Origin: Nitratireductor sp.
GTDB taxonomy: Bacteria > Pseudomonadota > Alphaproteobacteria > Rhizobiales > Rhizobiaceae
Assembly: GCA_020441665.1 (NCBI GenBank)
Contig: JAGRLT010000162.1
Location: 1-52,745 of the forward strand
Reading direction: 5' to 3'
Length of the DNA stretch: 52,745 bases
The notes under the pieces are model-generated. The model did no database searches and was not told the origin of the DNA. It was given only the letters and a program-made list of their open reading frames with translations. The translations under genes were made by a program, and so were the position numbers. Of this stretch, positions 26,807 through 35,626 are shown piece after piece (positions within the stretch are counted from its first letter, which is position 1; the number at the start of each line of letters is the position of its first letter).

Positions 26807-28603
26807 ATGGAAGGCGGTTTCACCAAGAACCTCGGCAAGGTCTATGCGTTGTATACGCTTGGCTTCCTTGTCTTCTTCGCATTCATGGCCGTGCTCGAAA
26901 GCCTGGGCTTCAGCGCCGAAACCATCGGCATCGGCTTTCTTCTGTTCACCATCGGCATCTATGCGCTGATCGGCTGGCTTTCGCGCACCGCGGAAGTCGA
27001 TGCCTATTATGTCGCGGGCCGCGAAGTTCCCGCCGTCTATAACGGCATGGCGACGGCTGCGGACTGGATGTCGGGCGCGTCCTTCGTGGCGCTGGCCGGC
27101 GGCGTCTATTTCGGCGGCTATCCCTATCTCGGCTTCATCGTCGGTTGGACCGGCGGTTATGTGCTCGTCAACTCGCTGATGGCGCCGTATCTGCGCAAGT
27201 TCGGCTGCTATACGGTGCCGGACTTCATCGGTACGCGTTTCGGCGGCAATTTCGCCCGTGTCTGCGCGGTCGTGGTTCTCGTCGTTGCCTCGTTCACCTA
27301 TGTGACGGCGCAGATCGCCGCGACGGGAACGATCGCGGCGCAGACCCTCGGCGTTCCGTTCGAGTATGGCGTCTATATGGGGCTGCTCGGCATTTTCATC
27401 TGTTCGATGCTGGGCGGCATGCGCGGCGTGACCTGGACCCAGGTGGCCCAGTATATCGTGCTGATCATTGCCTATCTGCTGCCGCTGATCTGGATGTCCA
27501 ACCGTCTCGGCTACGGCATCATCCCGCACTTCTCCTATGGCGAAGGTGTGCATCGGATCGCCGAGCTGGAGAGCCAGTATGGCCTCCAGAAGGCGGCGGA
27601 AAACATTGCCGGTGTATCGGTGCTGACGACGCCGCAAAACGCGCCGTCGGGCGGCGGCTGGAAGATGATCACCCTTGCCATCTGCATGATGGCGGGCACA
27701 GCTTCCCTGCCGCACATCCTGATGCGCTACTTTACCACGCCGTCGGTGCGCGCTGCGCGCAAGTCGGTCGCCTGGTCGCTGCTCTTCATCCTGATGCTGT
27801 ATCTGTCGGCACCGGCTTTGGCGACGCTGACCAAGCTCAACCTGCTTGACCCGAACCTGCCGACGTCGATCATCGGCAAGCCCTTCGAGGAGGTTTCGGC
27901 CCTGTCGTGGATCCAGCACTGGTCGTCGATCGGCATGGTTGCCGTGGCCGATCAGAACGGTGACGGCATTCTCCAGCTCAACGAGTTCTTCATGAAGCCG
28001 GACATCGTGGTTCTCGCCACGCCGGAGATCGCCGGCCTGCCGGCCGTCATTTCCGGTCTCGTCGCGGCGGGCGGCCTGGCGGCTGCCATGTCGACGGCTG
28101 ACGGACTGCTGCTGGCGATCGCCAACGCGCTGTCGCATGACCTGTACTACTCGGTGATCGATCCGAAAGCGGATACCCGCAAGCGGCTCATCGTCGCCCG
28201 TGTTCTGCTGGTCTTCATCGGCGTCGCCGCCGCCTATATGGCGGCACAGAAGCTGACCGGCATTCTCGGCGCCGTTGCATGGGCGTTCGACTTCGCCTGT
28301 TCGGGCCTGTTCTTCCCGCTCGTCCTCGGCGTGTGGTGGAAGCGCGCCAATGCGGCCGGCGCCATTGCCGGCATGGTCGCAGGGTTCGTCGTCGGCTCCT
28401 GGTATCTCTACATGGTCTTCAACGGCCTGATGGATCCCTGGTTCCAGATCGACCACCTGCGCTTCGGCATCATCGGCATGCCGGCAAGCCTGATCGCCAT
28501 GGTCGTCGTGACGCTCCTGACCCCTGCGCCTTCGAAAGAGGTTCAGGACATGGTGGACGAGGTTCGTATCCCCTCCGGGAAAACCATCCTCGGCTCGCAC
28601 TAG
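26807..28603 (+). CDS. Sodium:solute symporter family protein (VC_2705/ActP-like)
   Basis: A 598-residue membrane transporter with about thirteen hydrophobic segments. SSS blocks include AEVDAYYVAGREVPAVYNG, GTRFGG and GLAAAMSTADGLLLAIANALSHD. The DUF4212 partner lies 12 bases upstream, and an AGGAGG-type site (GGGAGG) precedes the ATG. Relatives carry short monocarboxylates such as acetate, but the substrate here is not shown. A perfect intrinsic terminator lies just downstream, closing a two-gene operon. Confidence 0.92.
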   Translation: MEGGFTKNLGKVYALYTLGFLVFFAFMAVLESLGFSAETIGIGFLLFTIGIYALIGWLSRTAEVDAYYVAGREVPAVYNGMATAADWMSGASFVALAGGVYFGGYPYLGFIVGWTGGYVLVNSLMAPYLRKFGCYTVPDFIGTRFGGNFARVCAVVVLVVASFTYVTAQIAATGTIAAQTLGVPFEYGVYMGLLGIFICSMLGGMRGVTWTQVAQYIVLIIAYLLPLIWMSNRLGYGIIPHFSYGEGVHRIAELESQYGLQKAAENIAGVSVLTTPQNAPSGGGWKMITLAICMMAGTASLPHILMRYFTTPSVRAARKSVAWSLLFILMLYLSAPALATLTKLNLLDPNLPTSIIGKPFEEVSALSWIQHWSSIGMVAVADQNGDGILQLNEFFMKPDIVVLATPEIAGLPAVISGLVAAGGLAAAMSTADGLLLAIANALSHDLYYSVIDPKADTRKRLIVARVLLVFIGVAAAYMAAQKLTGILGAVAWAFDFACSGLFFPLVLGVWWKRANAAGAIAGMVAGFVVGSWYLYMVFNGLMDPWFQIDHLRFGIIGMPASLIAMVVVTLLTPAPSKEVQDMVDEVRIPSGKTILGSH

Positions 28604-28625
28604 GCGGCGCCAACAAGATCAAAGG

Positions 28626-28653
28626 GGGCGGAGTTTCAGCTCCGCCCTTTTTT
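28626..28653 (+). terminator. Rho-independent terminator after the symporter operon
   Basis: GGGCGGAG (28626-28633) pairs perfectly with CTCCGCCC (28640-28647) around a 6-base loop, followed directly by six T (28648-28653). It starts 22 bases after the symporter stop codon. Confidence 0.93.
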
Positions 28654-28706
28654 CTTGCCTGCAACTTGGCTATTGCGGTGCGGTTTTCTGACGCGAGACG
28701 GTTTTC

Positions 28707-29072
28707 ATGAACACCATTCCCCTCGAAGCGCTGCCAGTATGGGCGATCATCGCCGATTATGCTCTCGGCCTGATCATGTGGACGCTGGTCGGGCGCGCCG
28801 CCTTTCGCCTGTTCATGGCGGAGGACAGCCCGTTCTTCTTCAACCGCATTTTCATCCGGCTCACCGATCCGGTGATGAAGGCGTTCAGATGGGTCACGCC
28901 GTCCTTTCTGGTCGATCCGCTGAAGCCGCTCTTCGTCGCCTGGTTCTTCTTCATGGCGCGCTTCTATCTCATGCCCTGGCTGCTCGGCTATTCGGTGATG
29001 GGCATGCTGTCCTTCCCGCTGGAGGGGGAGGTGGCCGCCGTGATCTGGAAAATCCTCCGGCCGGGCTGGTAG
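28707..29072 (+). CDS. YggT-like small membrane protein
   Basis: A 121-residue inner-membrane protein with two long hydrophobic regions (about residues 12-35 and 70-100) separated by FFNRIFIRLTDPVMKAFRWVTP, a loop like the one in YggT proteins (IxRxTDPxLxPxR). YggT proteins have been linked to osmotic tolerance and cell-division septum proteins, but the function here is open. It stands alone, convergent with btaB. Confidence 0.65.
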   Translation: MNTIPLEALPVWAIIADYALGLIMWTLVGRAAFRLFMAEDSPFFFNRIFIRLTDPVMKAFRWVTPSFLVDPLKPLFVAWFFFMARFYLMPWLLGYSVMGMLSFPLEGEVAAVIWKILRPGW

Positions 29073-29078
29073 GGCCGT

Positions 29079-29792
29079 TCAATCCGTGCGGATGACGGCC
29101 AGCCGGGCATAATCGCGGTACAGGCTTTCGAATTCCATGGTCGCGTTGCCGGCAAGGTCCGTGAGCACGGCTTCGAGGCCGGTTCGCGGTTCGACGTGGA
29201 ATCTCGCCAGCCAGAGGCGCAACAGGCGGCCGAAGATCGCCGGCATCCCGTCCTGACGACCGAAATCGGCAATATGCACGCTGCCGCCGGGCGCCGTGGC
29301 GGCAAGGCCTGCCCGCAGGGCGGAAGGCCAGTCGGGGATCATCGACAGGCTGTAGGAAAAGATCACCCGCTCGAAAGTCGTGGTGCCGAACAGGGTTTGC
29401 GGGTCGAAGGCCTCCGCATTGCCCTCGGCGAGGGCGATGCGGGACGACAATCCGGCACGGCGGACGGAATGGCGGGCGGTTGCGAGCATTTCAGGCGAAA
29501 TGTCGAAGCCGTAGAGCCGGGCATCGGGATAGGCGCGGGCGATGCGGATGAGGTTACGCCCGGTGCCGCAGGCGATTTCCAGCACCTTGCCGCCCGGCGG
29601 AACCTCGAGCCCGGCGATGAGCCTGTCGCGGCCGAGCAGGTAATATTTGCGGCTGAGATCATAGATGTGGCGTTGCCGGCGGTAGACGGTGTCCATAAGG
29701 CAGCCATGGCCGCCGGGCCCGGCCTGGAGCGCGGTGCCGGCGGTGCGTGTCGCGATGGTGCCGGCCGGTCGCGCGTGCTCGGTCATCTGCAT
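29079..29792 (-). CDS. btaB: BtaB-like SAM-dependent N-methyltransferase of betaine-lipid synthesis
   Basis: A 237-residue class I methyltransferase with SAM motif KVLEIACGTGRN (about residues 69-80), preceded by the YRRQRHIYDLSRKYYLLGRDR block typical of BtaB. BtaB adds three methyl groups to the homoserine amine of the BtaA product, giving the phosphorus-free lipid DGTS. The gene starts 7 bases after btaA on the same strand. An ATG at 29696 (MDTVYRRQ) fits the usual family start and may be the true one; the longer start is kept because it is coupled to btaA. Confidence 0.88.
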   Translation of the reverse strand: MQMTEHARPAGTIATRTAGTALQAGPGGHGCLMDTVYRRQRHIYDLSRKYYLLGRDRLIAGLEVPPGGKVLEIACGTGRNLIRIARAYPDARLYGFDISPEMLATARHSVRRAGLSSRIALAEGNAEAFDPQTLFGTTTFERVIFSYSLSMIPDWPSALRAGLAATAPGGSVHIADFGRQDGMPAIFGRLLRLWLARFHVEPRTGLEAVLTDLAGNATMEFESLYRDYARLAVIRTD

Positions 29793-29798
29793 TCCCGC

Positions 29799-31034
29799 TT
29801 ACGCCAATGAATAAAGATGGAAGCCGCCATAGATCGCCGAGCGGTCGGCGCGGCTCATCGCGAGGCTCTCGGCCGGATGATAGCGCCAGCGTGCGAGAAT
29901 TTCGGGCAAGACGCGGCCGGGCAGCAGGCTCGGCTCCGCTGCCGTGCGGAAGACCACGCGGGCACCCGGCCTGGCGGTCCGGGTGATCTCGGCCCACAAT
30001 TCGTTGAGCTGGGTGTCGGTCATCCAGTCCTGGGCGTCGAGCAGGACGTAGCAGTCCTGGCTTTCATCGGCCTCGCCGGCGAGGAAATCGGTGACGGATT
30101 CATGGAGCACACGGACCCGGCCGGCGCGCTGGCGGATCGCCTGGAAATGGCGGGCCTGCAGATAGGGCGGCAGCGGGCCGCTTTCGCCACCGGTTTCACC
30201 ATAGCCGCGGCCAAAGGCCTGCCAGGCGAAATAGTTTTCCGACAGGGGAAAATCGCAGGCGAGCCTTTCAAGCCGCCGGCGCAGAACCGCCGACATGTCG
30301 CCATTGCCCGAGGCGGCGAGCGCCGCATACTGGGCCGGCGGAATGCCGAGGCCGAACAGCGAGGCGCGGCGCGAGGTCGCCCAGCGGATCAGCCGCTTGT
30401 CGAACAGCGGGGCGAGCGCGGTGTCAAAAAAGCCGCGTTGTTCCTCGAGCGAACGCGCGGCGAGAAGGTCGCCGGGATCGATGCCGTACAGGCGGGCGAT
30501 GCGGTGGGCGGCGCCGATGAACCCTCCCAGCAGGCCGTGGCGATAAAGGTTGCGCGAAAACAGCGTGATGCGGCGGCGGCCGGTCAGCCCGCGCCTTTCC
30601 CAATAGGCGCGGCTTTCGGCATCAAGATGCGGCTTGATGAAGCGCTGATAGGCGGAAAGATTGGTCTTTTCATCGGCTTTGCCGAAGAAACGGTAGAAGG
30701 CGTCATAGCCCGGCAATTGGCGCGCGGCGGCGAGTTTGAGGCGGGTCAGTGCCACATGGGCATGGTTGAGATCGACCGCCGTTACGTGTGCCGGATCGGC
30801 GGTAAGGTAGGACAGGATGTTGCAGCCGCCCGAGGCGATGGCGACGATCCGGTCGTCGGGCCGGATCGCCAGCGCCTTCAGGTCGATCTCGGGGTCTTCC
30901 CAGATCTGCGGGTAGACGAGCCCCTTGAAGAGTAAGGTGAACAGGCGCTCGGAAACGCCGTTGGCGCTGAGCCGTGCGTTCCGATGAACGGCGCTGGCGA
31001 GCAGTTTCGTATTGGCGGCGGTTTTGACGGTCAT
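29799..31034 (-). CDS. btaA: BtaA, S-adenosylmethionine:diacylglycerol 3-amino-3-carboxypropyltransferase
   Basis: A 411-residue DUF3419 protein. Segments such as LVYPQIWEDPEID, IASGGCNILSYL, VDLNHAHVALTRLKLAA and YVLLDAQDWM are typical of BtaA. It moves the aminocarboxypropyl group from SAM to diacylglycerol, the first step of DGTS synthesis, at the inner membrane. In rhizobia and Rhodobacter this lets cells save phosphate. The ATG at 31034 has a CGGAGG site; the frame open to 31142 runs into the cobQ start. A half-conserved PHO box lies about 45-60 bases upstream. Confidence 0.93.
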   Translation of the reverse strand: MTVKTAANTKLLASAVHRNARLSANGVSERLFTLLFKGLVYPQIWEDPEIDLKALAIRPDDRIVAIASGGCNILSYLTADPAHVTAVDLNHAHVALTRLKLAAARQLPGYDAFYRFFGKADEKTNLSAYQRFIKPHLDAESRAYWERRGLTGRRRITLFSRNLYRHGLLGGFIGAAHRIARLYGIDPGDLLAARSLEEQRGFFDTALAPLFDKRLIRWATSRRASLFGLGIPPAQYAALAASGNGDMSAVLRRRLERLACDFPLSENYFAWQAFGRGYGETGGESGPLPPYLQARHFQAIRQRAGRVRVLHESVTDFLAGEADESQDCYVLLDAQDWMTDTQLNELWAEITRTARPGARVVFRTAAEPSLLPGRVLPEILARWRYHPAESLAMSRADRSAIYGGFHLYSLA

Positions 31035-31077
31035 GGCGGCCTCCGGTCGAATCGTCGCCCCTCGATAGGGTCGGGCC

Positions 31078-31095
31078 GTGTAGGTTTGATGACAG
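31078..31095 (-). promoter_or_regulatory. Possible PHO box upstream of btaA
   Basis: On the minus strand this reads CTGTCATCAAACCTACAC: one perfect CTGTCAT half-site, a 4-base spacer and a poor second half (4 of 7). btaAB are under PhoB control in Sinorhizobium, and the distance to the btaA start fits a promoter. The site also lies 40-57 bases upstream of cobQ on the other strand. Confidence 0.45.
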
Positions 31096-31134
31096 CGATT
31101 CCATCTCGGCGTGAAAGGCTCTAAGAACGCCGGT

Positions 31135-32616
31135 ATGACCAAGGCGCTGATGTTTCAGGGAACCGGATCGGATGTGGGCAAGACCGTGCTCGTTGCCGGG
31201 CTTTGCCGTGCGCTGAAGAAGCGCGGCCTTCGCGTCCTGCCCTTCAAGCCGCAGAACATGTCGAACAATGCCGCCGTCGCCGATCCCGACGGAGATGGGA
31301 CGGGCGGCGGCGAAATGGGCCGGGCGCAATGGCTGCAGGCGCTGGCCTCGGGCGTCGCGCCTTCGGTGCACATGAACCCGGTGCTGCTCAAGCCGCAATC
31401 GCAGACCGGCAGTCAGATCATCGTGCAGGGCAAGGTCCATGGCACGGCAAGCGCGCGCGACTATTTTGCGCTCAAGCCGCATTTGCTCGAAAAGGCGATG
31501 GAGAGTTTTACGCGGATTGCCGGGCGCGCCGATATCGTGCTGGTCGAGGGGGCGGGATCGCCCGCCGAAATCAACCTCAGGGCGGGCGATATCGCCAATA
31601 TGGGCTTTGCCGGGCGTGCCGGCCTGCCGGTCGTGCTGGTCGGCGATATCGACCGGGGCGGGGTGATCGCCTCGATCGTCGGCACCCACACGATCCTGCC
31701 GCAAGACGACCGGGGCCGCATTGCCGGCTATCTCATCAACAAGTTCCGGGGCGACCTGTCGCTGTTTGATGACGGGCTTGCGGCGATCACGCGCTTTACC
31801 GGCTGGCCGTCCTTCGGGGTGTTGCCGCACCTTGATTGCGTGCGGCGCCTGCCGGCCGAAGACAGCGTGGCGCTCGACCGGATGATGCGCGGCAAGGGCG
31901 GCGGGCTTAAAGTGATCGTTCCGGTGCTGGGCAAGATCGCCAATTTCGACGATCTCGATCCGCTGGCCGCCGAGCCCGGCGTCGATCTCGTCCATCTGCG
32001 CAGGGGAGAGGCCTTTCCGGAGGATGCCGCGCTCGTCATCCTGCCCGGTTCGAAATCGACCATCGCCGACCGGATCGAGTTCCGCGACAATGGCTGGGAT
32101 CAGGGGCTTCACGCCCATGTGGCGCGGGGCGGGCAGGTGATCGGCATTTGCGGCGGCTATCAGATGCTCGGCAGGAAAATCAGCGATCCCGCCGGCATCG
32201 AGGGCGCGGTGCGGGAGGTCGAAGGTCTCGGCCTGCTCGACATCGAGACCGTGCTCGAAGGCGAGAAGACCGTTCGCAATTCGGCGCCCAGGCTAGCCGA
32301 AAACGGCATTCCGCTTGAGGGCTATGAGATCCATCTGGGTCGCACGGAGGGGCCGGATTGCGGCCGGCCGGTCATCATAAGCGACCGGGGCGCCGATGGC
32401 GCGCGGTCCGCCGATGGCCTCGTATCGGGCTGCTACCTGCACGGGCTGTTCGGCTCGGACGGCTACCGCAGGCATCTGCTGGCCGGATTCGGCGTCGAAA
32501 GCGATGGCAATTACCGTGCCGGCGTCGAAGCCGCGCTCGATGCCCTTGCCGAAGCGATGGAAGCGCATCTAGACGTGGACGGGCTGTTGCGGCTTGCCGC
32601 GCCGGTCGGAATTTGA
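31135..32616 (+). CDS. cobQ: Cobyric acid synthase
   Basis: A 493-residue enzyme that amidates adenosylcobyrinic acid a,c-diamide at positions b, d, e and g to form adenosylcobyric acid. Residues 8-17 carry the P-loop-like GTGSDVGKT of the dethiobiotin-synthetase-like domain. The C-terminal class I glutamine amidotransferase has GICGGYQMLG with nucleophile Cys339 and a late GCYLHGLFGSDG carrying a catalytic His. The ATG at 31135 fits the family N-terminus better than an in-frame GTG at 31111. Divergent from btaA; a cobalamin riboswitch lies downstream, so cobQ itself is not behind it. Confidence 0.95.
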   Translation: MTKALMFQGTGSDVGKTVLVAGLCRALKKRGLRVLPFKPQNMSNNAAVADPDGDGTGGGEMGRAQWLQALASGVAPSVHMNPVLLKPQSQTGSQIIVQGKVHGTASARDYFALKPHLLEKAMESFTRIAGRADIVLVEGAGSPAEINLRAGDIANMGFAGRAGLPVVLVGDIDRGGVIASIVGTHTILPQDDRGRIAGYLINKFRGDLSLFDDGLAAITRFTGWPSFGVLPHLDCVRRLPAEDSVALDRMMRGKGGGLKVIVPVLGKIANFDDLDPLAAEPGVDLVHLRRGEAFPEDAALVILPGSKSTIADRIEFRDNGWDQGLHAHVARGGQVIGICGGYQMLGRKISDPAGIEGAVREVEGLGLLDIETVLEGEKTVRNSAPRLAENGIPLEGYEIHLGRTEGPDCGRPVIISDRGADGARSADGLVSGCYLHGLFGSDGYRRHLLAGFGVESDGNYRAGVEAALDALAEAMEAHLDVDGLLRLAAPVGI

Positions 32617-32677
32617 CGCAGATCGCGTCGCAATTCGATTGACGGTTTTCGCTCCCGCGCGTTACAACGAAAAGATC

Positions 32678-32890
32678 GACCGGTTCCCGGCATGGCCAAA
32701 GGCCTCGGGATCAAAAGGGAACAGGGAAGGATGGACCCAAGCAGGGCATCCCCAACCTGGCCGACCCCGCGACTGTATTGCGGCGAGGGCGTTTCGAAAC
32801 CACTGGCAGTGCCGTGCCTCGACAGGTGCGACACAATGCCGGGAAGGGGGAACGACCGCTGGAGCCGTGAGCCAGGAGACCTGCCAGTCG
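32678..32890 (+). ncRNA. Cobalamin riboswitch upstream of cbtB
   Basis: The 5' part has GGTTCCC (32682-32688) facing GATCAAAAGGGAAC, the usual P2/J region. CCCCGCGACTGTA lies mid-way, then CCACTGG and CCGGGAAGGGGG. The B12 box AGCCAGGAGACCTGCC (32870-32885) is perfect. It should bind adenosyl- or methylcobalamin and repress cbtB-cbtA and probably the whole cobU-cobW-cobN-cobO run. A perfect 7-bp hairpin (TGGCGGC 32894-32900 with GCCGCCA 32905-32911) follows at once and may belong to the expression platform, about 20 bases before the ribosome-binding site. Confidence 0.95.
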
Positions 32891-32941
32891 GTATGGCGGC
32901 AAGAGCCGCCAGGATACCATCTGAGCAACACGGAGGTTGTC

Positions 32942-33151
32942 ATGCTCGCATCCACTACCGCCCAAACTGGCGCCCCGGTCGGCATTCAGGCCGGTACTTT
33001 TCAGCTTTCCCTGTCGCAGCGCGTCGCCACGGCGGTCTTTGCCGGCCTGCTGGGCTTTTCGCTGCTCTATGTGACCGCATTCGCCAATGCCGATGTGCTG
33101 CACAATGCGGCCCATGATGTGCGTCACGCCATCGTCGCGCCCTGCCACTAA
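32942..33151 (+). CDS. cbtB: CbtB, small cobalt transporter subunit
   Basis: A 69-residue protein with one transmembrane helix (about residues 28-48) and a C-terminal metal-binding tail, HNAAHDVRHAIVAPCH. CbtB is always paired with CbtA in B12-regulated cobalt uptake. The ATG at 32942 has ACGGAGG about 5 bases upstream and is the first start after the riboswitch; the frame open to 32594 runs through the riboswitch and is not coding. Confidence 0.93.
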   Translation: MLASTTAQTGAPVGIQAGTFQLSLSQRVATAVFAGLLGFSLLYVTAFANADVLHNAAHDVRHAIVAPCH

Positions 33152-33160
33152 GCAAGCACG

Positions 33161-33958
33161 ATGATTTCCCGTATTCTGATCGCCGCGCTCGCCGCGGGCG
33201 TTCTCGCTGGCCTGTTTGCCACCGTGGTGCAGGCATGGCGCGTCACGCCGCTCATTCTCGAGGCCGAACGGTATGAAAGCGCGTCGCCGGCGGCGCATTC
33301 TCATGATCCTTCCCACGCGCAGGCCCACGACCATGGTGCCGCGGCGGGCGAGGGTGCTGGCGTGGCCACACAAGCGCAAGGCGGGGAAGCTGCCGAGCCC
33401 TGGGCACCCGCCGACGGGTTCGAGCGCACCGCCTATACGGCGCTTGCCAATGTCGGCATCGGCATCGCCTTCGCGATGATCCTGACTGCCGCTGCCCTCC
33501 TGCTCAACGTGCCGCTGACCGCGCGCAACGGGCTTGCCCTCGGCGTGTGCGGGTTCATCGCCTTCGTGCTCGCGCCCAATTTTGGCCTGCCGCCGGAACT
33601 GCCGGGCATGCAGGCGGCCGGCCTGGCCGAGCGCCAGATCTGGTGGGTGGCGACGGTCGCGGCAACGGCGGCGGCGCTCGCCATCTTCGCCTTCAGGCGG
33701 CATTGGTACTGGATCGCGGTCGGGCTGGCGCTGATCGCCGCGCCGCATCTTTATGGCGCGCCACAGCCGCTCAGCCATGAATCGGATGTTCCGGCCAATC
33801 TGGCGGCGGATTTCGCCATCGCCACAATGGTGAGCTCGGCGCTGTTCTGGCTGTTCCTGGGGGCCGTGCTCGGGGCGCTCGCGCACCGCATGACCGGCAA
33901 CCGCTCCTCGAACGGCGCTTCTAACGGCGCTGGCAAGAATGGCGAGGCGGTGGCATGA
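33161..33958 (+). CDS. cbtA: CbtA, cobalt transporter membrane subunit
   Basis: A 265-residue inner-membrane protein with about five to six hydrophobic segments, starting MISRILIAALAAGVLAGLFATVVQ as usual for CbtA. The first periplasmic loop is His-rich (AHSHDPSHAQAHDHGAA) and probably binds cobalt. Further blocks such as LPGMQAAGLAERQIWW are typical. It starts 9 bases after cbtB and its stop overlaps cobU (ATGA). It should import Co2+ for corrin synthesis under riboswitch control. Confidence 0.93.
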   Translation: MISRILIAALAAGVLAGLFATVVQAWRVTPLILEAERYESASPAAHSHDPSHAQAHDHGAAAGEGAGVATQAQGGEAAEPWAPADGFERTAYTALANVGIGIAFAMILTAAALLLNVPLTARNGLALGVCGFIAFVLAPNFGLPPELPGMQAAGLAERQIWWVATVAATAAALAIFAFRRHWYWIAVGLALIAAPHLYGAPQPLSHESDVPANLAADFAIATMVSSALFWLFLGAVLGALAHRMTGNRSSNGASNGAGKNGEAVA

Positions 33959-34488
33959 ATTCCGGGTTCCTTCCGGCAACCAGCCTCTTTCTCGGCGGCG
34001 CGCGCTCCGGCAAGAGCCGCTTTGCCGAGGAGCGCGTGCATGCGACCGGGCTCAAGCCCTATTATCTGGCGACCGGCCGGGCGATGGACGATGAGATGTC
34101 CGAGCGTATCGAGCAGCACCGCCAGCGCCGCGGCAAGGATTGGGAGACGGTGGAGGAGCCGCTGGCGCTTGCCGATGCGATCCTGCAGACAGCGCTGCCG
34201 GGCAGGGTCGTGCTGGTCGACTGCCTGACGCTGTGGGTGACCAATCTGATGCTGGCGGGGGCCGATGTCGGCCGGGAATGCGAAAGCCTGCTCGATGCCC
34301 TGCCGGAGGTCGATGCGCCGATCGTCTTCGTCAGCAACGAGGTCGGCCTCGGCATCGTTCCCGACAACCGGATGGCGCGCGATTTCCGCGACGCGGCAGG
34401 CCTCGTCAATCAGGCGGTGGCGCGGCATTGCGATGAGGTCTGGTTCATCGCGTCCGGCCTGCCGCTGCAACTCAAACCGCAGCGCTAG
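33955..34488 (+). CDS. cobU: Bifunctional adenosylcobinamide kinase / adenosylcobinamide-phosphate guanylyltransferase
   Basis: A 177-residue enzyme (CobP in Pseudomonas naming) that phosphorylates adenosylcobinamide and then adds GMP from GTP in nucleotide-loop assembly. Walker A GGARSGKSRFAEE is at residues 13-25; the guanylylation region EQHRQRRGKDWETVEEP contains the expected His; VLVDCLTLWVTNLM and VSNEVGLGIVP are typical. Complete, and translationally coupled to cbtA. Confidence 0.96.
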   Translation: MNSGFLPATSLFLGGARSGKSRFAEERVHATGLKPYYLATGRAMDDEMSERIEQHRQRRGKDWETVEEPLALADAILQTALPGRVVLVDCLTLWVTNLMLAGADVGRECESLLDALPEVDAPIVFVSNEVGLGIVPDNRMARDFRDAAGLVNQAVARHCDEVWFIASGLPLQLKPQR

Positions 34489-34521
34489 GCTGCGATCCGG
34501 CCTGAAGGCGGGCCAAGAACG

Positions 34522-35622
34522 ATGAACGAAACTCAGAAAATTCCCGCGACCGTGATCACCGGCTTTCTCGGTGCCGGCAAGACGACGCTGATCCGCAATC
34601 TGTTGCAGACGGCCAATGGCCGGCGCATCGCGCTGATCATCAACGAGTTCGGCGATCTGGGCGTCGATGGCGAGGTGCTGAAGGGCTGCGGCGAGGAGAC
34701 CTGTTCGGAAGACGATATCGTCGAGCTTACCAATGGCTGCATCTGCTGCACGGTGGCGGACGATTTCGTGCCGACCATGACGGCACTGCTCGAACGCGAC
34801 CGCAAGCCCGACCACATCGTCATCGAGACGTCCGGCCTCGCCCTGCCGCAGCCGCTGGTCAGCGCCTTCAACTGGCCCGAAATCCGCGAGCGGGTGACGG
34901 TTGACGGCGTGGTGACGGTGGTCGACAGCCGGGCGGTGGCCGATGGCCGGTTTGCGTCCGATATCGACCGGGTCAATGCCCAGCGCGCCGAGGACGAGGC
35001 GCTCGACCACGAAAGCCCGCTCGAGGAACTGTTCGAGGACCAGATCACCTGTGCCGACATGATCATCCTCAACAAGGCCGATCTGGTGGACGAAGCGGCG
35101 CTCGACGGCGTGCAGAGCCAGGTCGAGAGCGGCATCAAGCGGGCGGTGAAGGTGGTGCGGGCGGCGAACGGCTCGCTGCCGGCTTCCGTGCTGCTTGGTC
35201 TCGGCTCGGCGACGGAGCTCGAAGTGCACAATCGCAGGTCGCATCACGAACTGGAGCATGAGGCGTTTCAAGCCGAGCACGGTGACGATGCCGAGCACGG
35301 GCATCCCCATGGGCATGACCACGACCATGATGAATTCGAAAGCTTCGTTTTCGAACTGCCGGAACTGGCCGATCACCGTGGTGTCGCCGATGCGCTCAAG
35401 CCGGTGATCGAGGCCCATGACGTGTTGCGGCTGAAGGGGTTCCTGGCCATTGCCGGCAAGCCGATGCGGCTGGTGGTGCAGGCGGTGGGCAACCGCATTG
35501 ACACGCATTTCGACCGGGAGTGGCGGGCGGACGAAGCCCGCGCAAGCCGGCTGGTGGTGATCGGCCTCGAAGGGCTTGACCGGCAGGCGATCGAGACGGC
35601 GCTGACGGCCGCTCTCGCCTGA
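34522..35622 (+). CDS. cobW: CobW, GTP-dependent cobalt/zinc metallochaperone
   Basis: A 366-residue G3E-family GTPase thought to deliver Co2+ to the CobNST chelatase. The P-loop GFLGAGKTT is at residues 14-22, the metal-binding GCICC is at Cys73, Cys75 and Cys76, and ILNKADLVD is the guanine-specificity motif. A His/Asp-rich run (HGHPHGHDHDHDEF) occurs at about residues 255-272 before the CobW C-terminal domain. cobN follows 4 bases on, which supports the pairing with that chelatase. Confidence 0.95.
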   Translation: MNETQKIPATVITGFLGAGKTTLIRNLLQTANGRRIALIINEFGDLGVDGEVLKGCGEETCSEDDIVELTNGCICCTVADDFVPTMTALLERDRKPDHIVIETSGLALPQPLVSAFNWPEIRERVTVDGVVTVVDSRAVADGRFASDIDRVNAQRAEDEALDHESPLEELFEDQITCADMIILNKADLVDEAALDGVQSQVESGIKRAVKVVRAANGSLPASVLLGLGSATELEVHNRRSHHELEHEAFQAEHGDDAEHGHPHGHDHDHDEFESFVFELPELADHRGVADALKPVIEAHDVLRLKGFLAIAGKPMRLVVQAVGNRIDTHFDREWRADEARASRLVVIGLEGLDRQAIETALTAALA

Positions 35623-35626
35623 CGCC

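Noticed and set aside
32594-32941. Upstream extension of the CbtB frame
   Set aside because: It runs through the cobalamin riboswitch and has no coding character.
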